A DNA stretch of 64,000 nucleotides from Acanthopleura granulata (Eukaryota; Mollusca; Polyplacophora; Chitonida; Chitonidae): the NCBI GenBank assembly GCA_016165875.1, contig JABBOT010000080.1, forward strand, positions 18,758,572-18,822,571, written 5' to 3'. Positions 32,801-44,976 of this stretch are shown one piece after another. Within the stretch, counting starts at the first letter, position 1. Each line of letters opens with the position of its first letter. Position numbers and translations under genes: made by a program. The notes under the pieces are model-generated. The model was given only the letters and a program-made list of their open reading frames with translations, was not told the DNA's origin and ran no database searches.

Positions 32801-35800
32801 CCCGATGCCAGCGAAATGACGTGAATTGAGCCCTTTACTCTCCAGCAGCAAAATGTCAAGCTGCTCTAATTTTCGTCTATTCGATGTGCTGTTTGTACAG
32901 CCAAAATCTGCACACTCTGGCAACCTGCCAGCTCTTCGTTGTTGTCTGTGCATTGACAAACAAAGGACAGCAGCCAACCGACCATAATCGAGTTGAATTT
33001 GCACCCATGTATGAGTAACGTTATGTACATTCAAATGACAGAATGGCAATGATTTATAAAGGGCCCGATTCATGTCATATCCACAAATTGGGCTTGACAT
33101 AATCCTGCATTTTGATTGATCAAAATTATTTTCACAGTTAAGTCTCCTTTTACATGGCATAGAGATATTTATTTTTCCTGATTTGAGTGTATGTTATGAC
33201 CTACCTTGCAATTTGTTGCCCTTGAACCAAAAAAAAATAAAAAAAGTTTGATGGTCGTTTTTATGTATTCTATGTGAACACATAGCAATGCATTATACAG
33301 TCATGACAATTTCCCAACTCTCAGACCAGAAGTTGCAGATCAAAACCAAAGACAAATGGTTCTAAAGATGATGCACAGATTTAACCTTTCTGGTGTCCAT
33401 TTTTGCTGCATGTTCTTTTTAGAAAGTATAATTGTGAGGAGATGAATTTAACTTTTAAAAATATCATTTCTTTTCTCCTCTGTGTGCAGGAATATTTTGT
33501 TGTCTTGATGAGGGTCACTTGGGCTGCAGTGCCAGGCCTGTCAAATTGACATTGCAGAAGTCTCACTGGTTTTTGCTTAGACAGGGTGGAGGCTCTCTCA
33601 AACTACCATGATTTCACTGAAGTTAACAGTGCTGTTGTTGTTGGGCACGAGATCCTACACCCAGTGTCCTCGAAAACCAGCGCGGTCTTGGGAGATTTCT
33701 GCAATGTTGATTGACATATAAATATTGCTTCACTCGCTGAATACAAGAGATCAATAGCAATTGAACAGTAGTGGATTTGGGTCAATACTTATTGTGGTTT
33801 TGCCGAATACTCAGACTTGATCTCAGTTCGGCAGACTGTGAGATCAGATTGTGCAGCTTTTAGGCCAGTTAAGGCAGCAGAGGGGCAGTGGTTATGTCAA
33901 GCAACTTCAATCATTTTTCAAGGAATTCGAACGCAGATGTCATGTTCTAGATTGGTACAGATCCCCAACCATGTGTACCTGCCATAAACGATACAGATAT
34001 GTATGCTGTTTGAAATGTTAAAGAGGTAGACTTTGTAAATTATGATATGTCATTTAATTATATGCAGACTATATCTTACTGGAAAAAAATGTTTTTCATA
34101 ACTTTCTTTCATGGAGCCGATTTTGTGAATTTGCTTATCATTGCCCATGGTCTCTGCTGAAGAACCCAGTGAATTTGCTTATCATTGCCCATGGTCACTG
34201 CTAAAGAACCCAGTGAATTTGCTGATCATTGCCTATGGTCTGTGCTGAAGAACCCAGTGAATTTGCTTTTCATTGTGCATGGTCTGTGCTGAAGAACCCA
34301 GTGAATTTGCTTTTCATTGTGCATGGTCTCTGCTGAAGAGGCCCAGTGAATTTGCTTTTCATTGTGCATGGTCTCTGCTGAAGAGGCCCAGTGAATTTGC
34401 TTTTCATGACCCAGTATTAGAAAGTATTAGAATATACATGTATATATATGTATTGTAAACTGTTGTATTTGTCAGTGACAAACCAAGTGAGGAAGGCCCA
34501 GCCTCTAAACTGTCCAAAGTCTCAGCAAACACTACAGACACACCTGGTGACCTCATCGAGGTATGTCATTAGCTTTCCTGTTAGGTGACAGTTTATTTAT
34601 TTTACTTATTTGTTTGGTGTTTTATGCTGTATTGACATGTGTGATGACCTCGTTGGTCAAAGGCACAACAGTGAGGGCCAGACCAATCTCTGAACTGAGG
34701 CAGTGAAGGCCCCAAATGAGTCTGTTGTGCACAGTGAGGGTCATTTTGAGCAGTGATACACAGCATGTGATGTTGACATACTAGCAATGTGGCCGCCCTG
34801 GTTGTGTCAGCTACATGGTATTGGTGTCTAGAAATACACACCCCTTTTTCATAAGGTGTACATCATTTCAAGAGATCTGGGATCAAACCCAGGTCGGATC
34901 ATACCAATCAATTCAAAATGGTACTTGTTTGCTTGTGGCTGGCACTCAGCATTGAAAGAGGAAAGCATAGAAAGAGGACTGTTTGGCCTGGTGTCAGTAT
35001 AATGTATAACTCGGCCTGGTGCCATGTCAGGTGTCTTCTGCATGAAGTTCCAGTGTGATGCTCACAAGAAGTCACAGTATATATGTGTCCATACCATTAG
35101 GACTCCTCCTTGTCATATGACTGAAAAATTCTGAAATTTGATGTAAACCCTAAGCATATATGTCCATAAGAAGTACACAAAACTGACTGATGTATGCTGA
35201 GGATTTGCCCCAAAATGACTGTGCTCTAATGATGCTGTTTGTATAAGTAAATCTAATGTACATGCACAAAGATGTTTGTGGTTTGTGTCAAAATCTGAAT
35301 TAATTCACGAGACAGATTTTTAACATATTTTGTAAGCGTCACAATCCAAGAATTCAGTCTTACAGTCAAAATTACAGATTGACCCAGTTAAAGTTGTCAT
35401 CAGGAGGAGCCGCAATCTAAAAACAACAAAATGATTTTCTAAAAGTGTTTATAAATCAAACTCAGCAATCAATGTACGAAAAGTCATTTCATTGAATATT
35501 CTTGTCCTTGGAATTTGCGTAGAATTTACCAGAGCACTTGTTTCAATTTTACCTTTCAGAGCCTCTTATCCATGCAATCTGCTAAAGAAAGGGAAAACAA
35601 GAAATTAAGTGAAGAAATCCTGTCCTTATTAAGTAAACCCACTGCAAAGGTATGCTCAAGATTGAACCCAGTCAGTTGTCTCCCCTTAAAAAGAGATTGT
35701 CATTTGCTACCCAACAGTTCACAATACTGACTTAATTGCCTTGCCCTTTTTACTGATGGGGAAAAGCATTGCATAGAAAATGCGTAACAGATTGTCTATT

Positions 35801-38800
35801 TTCAGGTTTTGTCTCTAATCAATGTGCCACCCCTTATTAATTTACATGCATTGGAAAATTGGTGTATGTTTTGTGTGTGTGTGTGTGTTACCTTTAGATC
35901 ACATATTTTCCCATCAAATTTAGAGTGCAGATATTTCAGATTTCACAAGATATTAATTTAGATTAACTCCCTTTGCAGGAACAATCACTTGTTGAACAGT
36001 TCAAATCACAAGGTATGTTTGAAAGGATTGTTCTGAACTTATATGTTCTTTGAATTAAACCATGCTCTGATATCCTCCCTTACCGTTGGTTAGAGTTGAC
36101 TATAACTACAGTACAGTACGTTCCTTTAACGTTTGTCTAGAACATTACATTTAGAATGATTATTACACTCTTTGAAATATCAGTAGTAAGTGGCTTTTTT
36201 GTATTCAGGTGGCCAGCTACAAGAGTTTTGTCCATGTGGGACGAAAGAAGAATGCACCAGGATGAACGGAGCCCGAGTTCCTTGTAAAAAACTGCACTTT
36301 CGAAAAATTATTCACAAACATACAGACGGTAAGCAGTGACTGCTGAATTATTATTCAGATTTGTCAGGGTTTTTTCTATGCATTAATTTAAGAACTTTTA
36401 TTTTTTTACTCCCTCTTTGGCATAAGTGTGACCATTGCTATTGTTCAAAATCACAAACTCATGACCACTGAAATCGAATGTGAAAACCATATTTATTTCA
36501 TGGACTATGCTGTGGCCTTGCTGAGATCTTTCAGGTGTCTGGTGTCTCTGTCTCATTACCATCATCTCGGCTTAAAACATAACATTACCTTAAATGACCT
36601 AAACTTTCTTCAGTTTTTGCTGTTTCTGAGATTTAATTGTCGAAAGGTATCTGGAAGTTTGTTTGGAAGTTACAATGATATCCTGCCAGGAAAATTAAAT
36701 TTCCATTACCGAAAATACTGTAATATTTTATGACATTAATTTGCCAGTGAAAATGTGCTTTTGGGGGACAAAAATTTAGGTCATTTACAATAAATCAGAC
36801 AAATTTCAAGATATCAAAGAGGCTGGCTGTTTTTAGTGAAAGACGAGGGAGCATGGTCTCACCTGAGTAAAGCCACTGGAGACAGGTGTCAGCTGATCTC
36901 AGTTTTTCATTTTCTTTCTTTACCTTTGTCTGAATGATGATATGCAAGAGTGTAATTTACTGAGCCTGACACTGATTCTGTTTTTTTCTTGGCATTTGTT
37001 CTTTCAGAATCTCTTGGAGATTGCTCCTTTCTTAATACCTGTTTTCATATGGACACTTGTAAGGTGAGGATTATTTACCCTTGTTTGCAAGCGATACCTT
37101 GCTGCATAGGTTAAGCCACCAATTTAACTGTTTGTACCTGTTTTGTGCACTCATCCCATCTTAAGGCTTACTAATGTTTGGCTGCTGGTGACAGTAAACT
37201 GTCAACGATGCTCTTATGGTCATTTGTATAGTCTAACGATCAAGTGGAAAATTGCATCAGTAACTGCCCAAATTTCTGTGGTTTACGTAACACACTGTAG
37301 TTTAACTCGTCCCCCAAAATAACGTCATATAAATGAAAAATTATTGAGTATGGTGCTAAAGAACAACAAAATAAATAAGGAAATTAATCATTCAGATTTT
37401 ATCTTTGCGGGTTTGTACGTGGTGTTTATTTACTCAACCACATACCTTTGTGCCTTGTGCATGTGACTGTCTGCTTTACATTACAACAAATCAATTTTCC
37501 TGTGATTGCAGTATGTTCATTACGAGATAGATTACCCAGAGCAACAGGTAGACGGGTCATTACTGAGGCGGGAGGCAGGGCTGGCCAGCAAACTGACCGA
37601 CTCCAACAAAGATGTGACCATGTACCCTTCCCAGGTGAGCAGATATTATTATCAGATAATTCATTCTCTCTGTCTGTATATCTAACAGGCTAACTATCCA
37701 AACATAAGAGCAATAAGAATCTTCCCTGGATCTGTTTCAGGGGTTTTGCTGTCAAAGTGTTTTTAATCAACTCATTTTGAGCAGGTCAGAAAACTCAATA
37801 CTTTTTCGTGACAGGGGTATCCAAAACTCAGTATATTTCATGAAAACATATACAAAATTTGTCTGAAAGTCAGTTGTCCGATATTTCTCGTTTTGCTTTA
37901 ATACCACGACCAGAAAGCGGCTAGAAAACCCCATGCTGTGCTGCTGTGGGCTTGGAGTCCATGCACTGACTGGTCCACTTGTGTTCCACCAATGTGACGT
38001 GCTCACCTTCATGTGACACGTAGGACACTTTGTCAGTAAGATGCCAAAGGCCGGTGGATTTATGCCAACCACTCTGGGCTCCTTTGTCCATACAACCGAT
38101 TGTCATCGTATGTTAAAAATTCTTGAGTATGGCATTGAACAATCAAATTGAGGCAATTCCATGTAAGGGTGAGACGTTCCTCACAGCATTTGTTTTGTTG
38201 TGTCCTTGGAGTGGATGAGGTGGGTTACTTTTAATACTTTGACATGTTGTGGAAGTGTGCAGTAGTGATGGCTGACCCTTTGTTACCCTTTGGTCTTTTG
38301 TGTGATTGCAGTGAGTACAGTGTAACTTGTGTTACTTTGACCTGTCTGTGTTGGGGAAGCATGCAGTAGTGATGGCTGACCCTTTGTTCTATTGTGTGGT
38401 TGCAGTGGGTACAGTGTGACTTGTGTTACTTTGACATGTCAGTGCTGGGGAAGTGTGCCGAAGTGATGGCTGACCCTCTCTTCTGTTTTGTGATTGCAGT
38501 GGGTACAGTGTGACTTGTGTTACTTTGACATGTCAGTGTTGGGGAAGTGTATCCGAAGTGATGGCTGACCCTTTGTTACCCTTTGCTCTGTTTTGTGATT
38601 GCAGTGAGTACAGTGTAACTTGTGTTACTTTGACATGTCAGTGTTGGGGAAGCATGCAGTAGTGATGGCTGACCCTTTGTTCTATTGTGTGGTTGCAGTG
38701 GGTACAGTGTGACTTGTGTTACTTTGACATGTCAGTGCTGGGGAAGTGTGCCGAAGTGATGGCTGACCCTTTGTTCTGTTGTGTGATTGCAGTGAATACA

Positions 38801-41800
38801 GTGTGACTTGTGTTACTTTGACATGTCAGCGTTGGGGAAGCATGCAGTAGTGATGGCTGACCCTTTGTTCTGTTGTTTCGTTTTAGTGGGTACAGTGTGA
38901 CTTGTGTTACTTTGACATGTCAGTGCTGGGGAAGTGTGCCGAAGTGATGGCTGACCCTTTGTTCTGTTGTGTGATTGCAGTGAATACAGTGTGACTTGTG
39001 TTACTTTGACATGTCAGCGTTGGGGAAGCATGCAGTAGTGATGGCTGACCCTTTGTTCTGTTGTTTCGTTTTAGTGGGTACAGTGTGACTTGCGTTACTT
39101 TGACATGTCAGCGTTGGGGAAGCGTGCAGTAGTGATGGCTGACCCCTTGTTCTGTTGTCTCGTTTTAGTGGGTACAGTGTGACTTGCGTTACTTTGACAT
39201 GTCGGTATTGGGGAAGTGTGCTGTAGTGATGGCGGATCCGCCATGGGATATCCACATGGAGCTGCCGTATGGTACGATGAGTGACGATGAGATGAGGAAG
39301 CTGGACGTGCCGGGTTTGCAGGATGACGGCTTCCTGTTCCTGTGGGTTACGGGAAGGTAAGGTATCAATAGTTCACTTTCTGATTTCGGACAAAGTGGAA
39401 TACCCATTTCATTCTTTGTGCCCTCAGGCAAAAGTTAGATTTTAATTCACCAATATTTGCCTGTATATTTATTGATTTGATTAGTGTAAGATGCTGTACT
39501 CAAGAATATTTCACTTATACAATGGCGGCCAGCGTTATGGTGGAAGGAAAACGAGCAGTGCCCAGGATAAAGCTCTCTTCCAGAAGCACGTAAAGGCTGT
39601 AAAATGATAGTTTATATTTACATTTAGGTTTTTCTGATAAAAAATTGATCAAACTTGAGTTTAAGCTGGATTAGTTAGATAGAATCAAACAAAATTTGTG
39701 ACATAAAATCTGAGTATTAGATGAAATACACTAGTTTGCGCAAACCATTTGGTGCCTTAGTATGGAGCGAACAATAACCAAACAGAAGCATTCAGACTAC
39801 ATGTATGAGATGTGTAAGAATAATAAATGTTATGGACAATTGACGATGTTTACACCTTTTCTTCCAGGGCTATGGAATTGGGCCGAGAATGCTTGGAATT
39901 ATGGGGGTATGTGCACCAAAAGCCAGAAAGCCTGCTGCGATTTTATTTTAATACAGTCATGAGCATAGCTAATCAGTAAATAAATACAGATAAATTAATT
40001 TTCCTATCATTCAGTCATTCTGTAGTAAATTGCTTAGCAATGAATAAACATTGATAGGTTATTGGCTGTTGCTCATGTGGTAACAGCGCTTGAATCTATG
40101 TTTGTTGGCCAGCAACCTACAAATGGCCATGTGGTTCCCCCAGGCTTTGCCTGGCTTCCTCCCACAATATAGCTGGTTGCCGTTGTACAAAAGAAATATT
40201 TTTGTAAAAGTTGTAAAACTGGAAAGAAATTAAATAAATAAATAAATCTTTGTTTGTCTAGGTACAAACGGGTGGATGAGTTAATATGGGTGAAGACCAA
40301 TCAGCTGCAGAGAATCATACGAACAGGGAGGACTGGCCATTGGCTAAATCATGGCAAGGAGCACTGTCTGGTAACGCACTTACATAACTTTCATAAATGC
40401 TCATCATTTACATGCATAAAATCAAACTGCGTGAGCATCTTCTGTTGGCTAGATTCAGATGCTGAATGTGTTCCAGATTGATGAATGTACAGCCTTCTTG
40501 CAAGATATAAAATGTTGTTAATTTACGTTGTCACAACAAGTACAACACCAGGGTTCATATATGCACCAAAATGAAGACTTCCTGTGTGATCGAATGGTTA
40601 GAGCCTCTGCTGCAAGGTCGGGAGATCTGGGATCACCCCGGCACCAGGCTCTACAAAAAGACCAGTGGTACTTGTTGTGGCTTGTTAGAGCAAGGTGTGA
40701 GTATAAGATGACTGGGTGTCATGCGTGGTGTCTTGAGCATGATGTGCCAGTCACAGCACCAGTTTGGTGGCACGGACTTGGCCTACCACAAGGAGACACA
40801 GTGTATATACATTCTAAGGAGTCCTCATCATCACATGACTGAAAAATTGTTCAATATGACCTAAAACCCAAGCATACATGCATACTTCCTTACACACATA
40901 TGCCAAAATAAATGATTGTCCATACTTGGAACACGTCCTGATACTGCCCACTCTTTCATCATCCTTTGTGAGGCTCTCTGGATGGCTGCTGTAGCCTCTT
41001 TGGTCACAGACTTAACATCTGCTGCTGTGTGAGAAACATTGCTGCAAAATTGTGCCAGAAGTCACACCAAGCCTCAAGTAAATACCCTCACCTGGTTCTA
41101 TGATTCCTGCCATGTTACCTGCCCTTGTGACCACGGATCACCTGCCCTCATGATTTCAGATCACCTGTCCTCACCACCTTAGATAACCTGCCCTCACCAC
41201 CTCAGATCACCTAACGTCACCACCAAAAGATCACCTGCCCTTCACCACCAAAAGATCACCTACCTTCACCACCAAAAGATCACCTACCTTCACCACCAAA
41301 AGATCACCCACCTTCACCACCTTAGATCACCTGCCCTCACCACCTCAGATCACCTGCCCTCACCACCTCAGATCACCTACCTTCACCACCAAAAGATCAC
41401 CCACCTTCCTGCCCTCACCACCTCAGATCACCTACCTTCACCACCAAAAGATCACCCACCTTCACCACCAAAAGATCACCCACCTTCACCACCAAAAGAT
41501 CACCTACCTTCACTGCCTCAGATCACCTACCTTCACCACCTTAGATCACCTGCCCTCACCATCTCAGATCACCTGCCCTCTCCACCTCAGATCACCAACC
41601 CTCACTACCTCAGATCACCTACCTTCACCACTTCAGATCACCTGCCTTCACCACCTTAGATTACCTACCTTCACCACCTGAGATTACCTACCTTCACCAC
41701 CTCAGATCACCTGCCCTCACCACCTCAGATCACCTGCCCTCACCACCTCAGATGACAGGTTCACCTCGAAAATACAAGTAGGCAACCAAAGCAAGACATT

Positions 41801-44800
41801 GCACTTAATCTGTTTGTGAAAGGGACATGCCAGCATTTGGCGCATCTTCCAGTCAGCCCGGAAAGCTGCCAAAATAGTTGACCATAGCACCTCAATCTTT
41901 ATTGCCGTTTAATCACCACAAAAAATGTCCAAAAACAATGAAGACCATATTTGGAATCAGCATGAAATTGCCTTTCAGATAATGTGTTCTTTCTAAACAT
42001 GTGGTCTATTCTTTTAAGTACGACATGAAAAGCCAGGCACACTCTTCTTACCTGGGTGTGCTGGAGATCATTTATGCCACCCGGAGTTATATGCACCTGT
42101 ATGAGGCCACCCAGTCATGTGCTTGCTTTTCTTGTGTCTGCAGGTGGGTGTAAAGGGCAATCCGAAAGGGGTGAACAATGGACTAGACTGCGATGTAATT
42201 GTGGCCGAGGTATGCACCACTTGTCACTCTGCATGTCTCTATCTTCTCAGTTTGTCGTCACCATTTGTTCATTGTGTCAGACATTTCCTTGAAAAGCTAT
42301 TGCCCTGTCAAAACCTCTGTGTCTTAATAAAATAATCTGAATTGTTTTCTTTAGATGTGAAAAACATGACACTATATTAAAACCACTACCTTAATTCTTG
42401 TAATTTTAGGCACCATTTTTTGACAGCTATTGCCCTGTCAAAACGTCTGTGTCTAAATAAAATAATCTGAATTGTTTTCTTTAAATGTGAAAACATGACA
42501 CTATATTAAAACCACTACCTTAATTCTTGTAATTTTAGGCACCATTTTTTTTTAATATACAATAATACAATAAATGTAATGGTAACAGTAATGCAATTTG
42601 TGGAAACATGGCTCTGACACCAGGCTCCAATGTTAATAAAAGAATGTGTTGTTTTGTGCATAGGTTCGAGCCACAAGTCACAAACCCGACGAAATATACG
42701 GTATCATTGAGCGGCTTTCCCCAGGCACAAGGAAAGTGGAACTCTTCGGCAGACCACATAATGTTCAGCCAAACTGGTGAGTACATTGTGCTTCAGGGGA
42801 CATGACATTTGCACATCTGTCTTTAAAGCTGAAGACCTGGCAAGGATTCAACAAAGCTATTTCTGGTCCGAAGTCAAATTTTAAAACCCTGTAGTGCTTA
42901 GTGTCTGGTATTTGAAGTTAAAATCTGGATACTTTTCTCTTAATAAGATATCAGTGGACAAGGCTTGGTTGGCAGTTTTTGCATCAAACCTTTGTTGAAG
43001 ATATCTTATCTTTCATGGATGTGTTGGGCATATCTATGCATCACATGTGGAAGTTCATTTATATCTGCCATAAGTCAGGCACTCAAGGTTTATTTACCCA
43101 TAAAACTCAGAGAAAGTAAAAACTTTTTGAGTATTCTATTAGGCACCAACAAACTAAATCAATAAATATGTGAATAATGAATTTGGCCAGTGTGTGCACA
43201 GAATTCATATTGTCACTGATTGACTGGTGTTTGAAAAATTCTTACTGGTGGTGAGAAATTCTCTCGTAGTAAAGCGAAAGGCCACAGAAAAGTGAAAATA
43301 TGGTGAATGAGAAGACCATTAAAAACTCTATCCGAAAATACTTTCACAGAACTTTATAGATTTTTTTTCACCAAATTAAACAATCAAATATTTTAATTGT
43401 ATTTTGGGTTTTGTGGACCTTATTGATAGTGTGGTTCACCAGTGACGTCACACAACATTTTGTACACCTTTATACTCATCTCTGAATAAAGTTCTTGTGA
43501 AGAATACTCCTGTAATGTTTGCCTGTGTGTGAAAATTGTAGTGAGACATTATATTTCTGACTTAGGCCACAAAAGAGTCGGCGAGACATGGTGAACGACA
43601 TCGTGAATATGATCCATATAAAACCCATTATGCAATCAAAATATTCGACTGCTTTTAATTTGGTGAAAAAATCTGAAAAATTCACTGAAGGTATTTTCAA
43701 GTACAAATTTCGATGGTGTGTTCACGCACCATAACTTAATTCTTGTGTGGTCTTGCCTTTAATAACAGGCACAATGCAACCTTTCACCCGTGATCAGCTG
43801 TATCCACTCACATTCAATCGTTGACAACGGTTGGCCTCTCTCCACAAACATTACTGGTATGGTTTTGGCAGAAAAACTGTACTTTATAGAAAATAGATAT
43901 GTCAGCATGAATTTGTGTGCGTGCTCGAACACTGTTGTCAGAGAGTAACATCATAGCATTCAGCAGGATGGTTCCAACTGCACACATTAAAAGGGAGGAT
44001 ACCCTAGTGCATCACATGTCGTCTGCATGTTTGAAAACAACGACGTCACCAACTGCCATGCAGGCCATATGTAAGGCGACAGGTTAAATTTGAGGGTGCG
44101 AAGCAGGAATGTGGCATTCGCCAGGAAACAGTATGAAACAAACAGTGATTGGGTAATGAATTTATTTCTGCTAGTAGCCTTAAAATTAAAGAAATGTAGG
44201 CAGTTTTATACGGTGGATAATTGCAGGCGTGTGCAAATATATATATTATTAAAATCAAACAACGCTGAGTGCGTAGCAGTGGGTACGTTTACCTCCCCAA
44301 ATAATATTCTGCCATCTTGTTTATATTCGCAAGTAAAGTGATTTGAATCGGTAGATTTACTTTCTTAATTTTTAAATGGTGAAATATGAGGATTTCTTTC
44401 AGTGATGAAAGTGCTATCGCACATAGTTTATAGATATCACTTTTGTGGAGTGGTTTTTTGGTACAAGTACTTCACATCCAGATGCCATGACCACTCAAAA
44501 AAGATACATTTTATTTCATAATGTTTCAATCTGAGCTCAGTGGGATCATGTCAGAATACATGTATTGTAAACTTTTACATTCCTACATCAAGCCAATGCT
44601 TTGTACTCAATGGTTTTCAAAATATGGACCCTTTGGTTAGCAAGAATGATCAAGGCAAGAGAAGTGTACTCAAAATAAAGGGGTGACCATGTCACACTTT
44701 AAAAAAGCGGCCTCGTCCTAAAACAATGGACGCCTTTATCACAGCATATAAGTAGTGAATGAAGCCATTATTTCTTATTATTAATACAATAATTTAGTAA

Positions 44801-44969
44801 TAATGAGTGAATATCTTTACTTATTATAAGAATAATAAGTGAGTATCTTTACAGGATAACTCTGGGTAATCAGGTGGAAGGAGTGAAGCTGCTGGACCCA
44901 GATATTGTCAAGTCCTTCAAGGAACGTTACCCAGACGGTAACTGCATGGCCCCGCCAAAACATCGCTGA
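29836..44969 (+). CDS. METTL3: N6-adenosine RNA methyltransferase catalytic subunit
   Basis: Sixteen coding exons join in frame: 29,836-29,950; 30,513-30,819; 31,624-31,687; 32,286-32,359; 34,476-34,560; 35,560-35,649; 35,979-36,012; 36,209-36,328; 37,008-37,063; 37,512-37,634; 39,169-39,356; 39,868-39,906; 40,262-40,370; 42,144-42,209; 42,664-42,776; 44,855-44,969. That is 1,698 nt, or 565 aa (human about 580). METTL3 with METTL14 methylates adenosine N6 in mRNA, in the nucleus, using SAM. The N-terminus [14 protein letters not shown] is the WTAP-binding helix. Two CCCH zinc fingers are intact (C264, C272, C282, H286; C302, C308, C314, H318). The catalytic DPPW is residues 379-382. The late blocks [27 protein letters not shown] and [10 protein letters not shown] are all present. 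An in-frame upstream ATG at 29,827 would add three residues. Introns carry several tandem repeats; the one before exon 11 copies its acceptor. Confidence 0.97.
31412..31578. repeat. Hairpin MITE in METTL3 intron 2
   Basis: Inverted ends GCCTGCAAATGCAGTAGGCA with CCTGACATTTT, and AAAATGTCAGGTGC with CGCAGGC. The interior contains AGTATGACCCAAGAGACTTT. Sister of 44,977-45,140. Confidence 0.75.
32465..32575. repeat. Local duplication in METTL3 intron 4
   Basis: GGTACGTATTTTTTCAGATT followed by GAAACCACTTTAATAC occurs twice, about 74 bp apart. Confidence 0.75.
34120..34420. repeat. 44/45-bp minisatellite in METTL3 intron 4
   Basis: Seven head-to-tail units of TGAATTTGCTTATCATTGCC, ATGGTCTCTGCTGAAGAACC and CAG. 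GAATTTGC recurs at 34,127, 34,171, 34,215, 34,259, 34,303, 34,348 and 34,393. It ends about 55 bases before exon 5. Confidence 0.92.
34859..35170 (+). repeat. tRNA-derived SINE copy 1 (METTL3 intron 5)
   Basis: Starts with a B-box-like GATCAAACCC, then AAAATGGTACTTGTTTGCTT, GGCTGGCACTCAGCATTGAA and ends ATGACTGAAAAATTCTGAAA. Shares its order with 40,575-40,885. Confidence 0.6.
35872..35888. repeat. (GT)n microsatellite
   Basis: About eight GT dinucleotides in METTL3 intron 6. Confidence 0.85.
36590..36788. repeat. MITE with TAAATGACCTAAA ends (METTL3 intron 8)
   Basis: Left end TTAAATGACCTAAA, right end TTTAGGTCATTTA; about 199 bp. Same family as 23,683-23,896. Confidence 0.7.
38230..39168 (+). 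repeat. 94-bp tandem array copying the METTL3 exon 11 acceptor
   Basis: Units at a strict 94-bp period (one 105-bp unit, from a TTACCC-type insertion) run into exon 11. Each unit has a pyrimidine-rich tract, an AG, and a near copy of the first about 60 bases of exon 11 (GGTACAGTGTGACTTG, TTACTTTGACATGTC, TTGGGGAAGTGTGC, GATGGCTGACCC). ACTTTGACATG recurs at 38,334, 38,428, 38,522, 38,627, 38,721, 38,815, 38,909, 39,003 and 39,097, then in the true exon at 39,191. A partial first unit is near 38,236. Five units begin TGGGTACAG as the true exon does; two begin TGAGTACAG and two TGAATACAG. Confidence 0.93.
39465..39600 (-). repeat. SINE-like repeat in METTL3 intron 11
   Basis: Reverse-oriented copy with CTCAAGAATATTTCACTTAT, ACAATGGCGGCCAGCGTTAT and GGTGGAAGGAAAACG. 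Confidence 0.65.
40055..40250 (+). repeat. SINE-like repeat in METTL3 intron 12
   Basis: Contains CCCCCAGGCTTTGCCTGGCT, TCCTCCCACAATATAGCTGG and an AAATAAATAAATAAAT tail that ends 12 bases before exon 13. Confidence 0.6.
40575..40885 (+). repeat. tRNA-derived SINE copy 2 (METTL3 intron 13)
   Basis: Head with A-box-like TCGAATGGTTAGAGCC and a B-box-like GGGATCACCCCGG, a middle GTGGTACTTGTTGTGGCTTG, and an end ATGACTGAAAAATTGTTCAA with ACCTAAAACCCAAGCATACA. Clear relative of 34,859-35,170. Confidence 0.7.
41112..41757. repeat. 23-bp minisatellite in METTL3 intron 13
   Basis: Roughly 28 units of CACCTCAGATCACCTGCCCT + CAC, with a variant CACCAAAAGATCACC(T/C)ACCTT. Variants cluster in blocks, which suggests repeated unequal exchange. 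Confidence 0.92.
42295..42552. repeat. 130-bp tandem duplication in METTL3 intron 14
   Basis: Two nearly identical copies (42,295-42,424 and 42,425-42,552), starting AGCTATTGCCCTGTCAAAAC and ending TTGTAATTTTAGGCACCATT. Confidence 0.92.
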
Positions 44970-44976
44970 TCACCAG

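Noticed and set aside
32774..33160. Minus-strand 128-codon ORF with a THAP-like [16 protein letters not shown] patch in METTL3 intron 4
   Set aside because: Only the first about 15 residues resemble a THAP start; the rest lacks the second Cys/His pair and the AVPTIF-like end. I kept it out as a gene; it may be a transposon scrap.
39001..39431. Minus-strand repetitive ORFs over the 94-bp array
   Set aside because: They are read-through of the tandem repeat and antisense of METTL3 exon 11, not genes.
41112..41757. CRISPR-like array
   Set aside because: Repeats are contiguous 23-bp units without unique spacers, inside an animal gene intron. It is a minisatellite.
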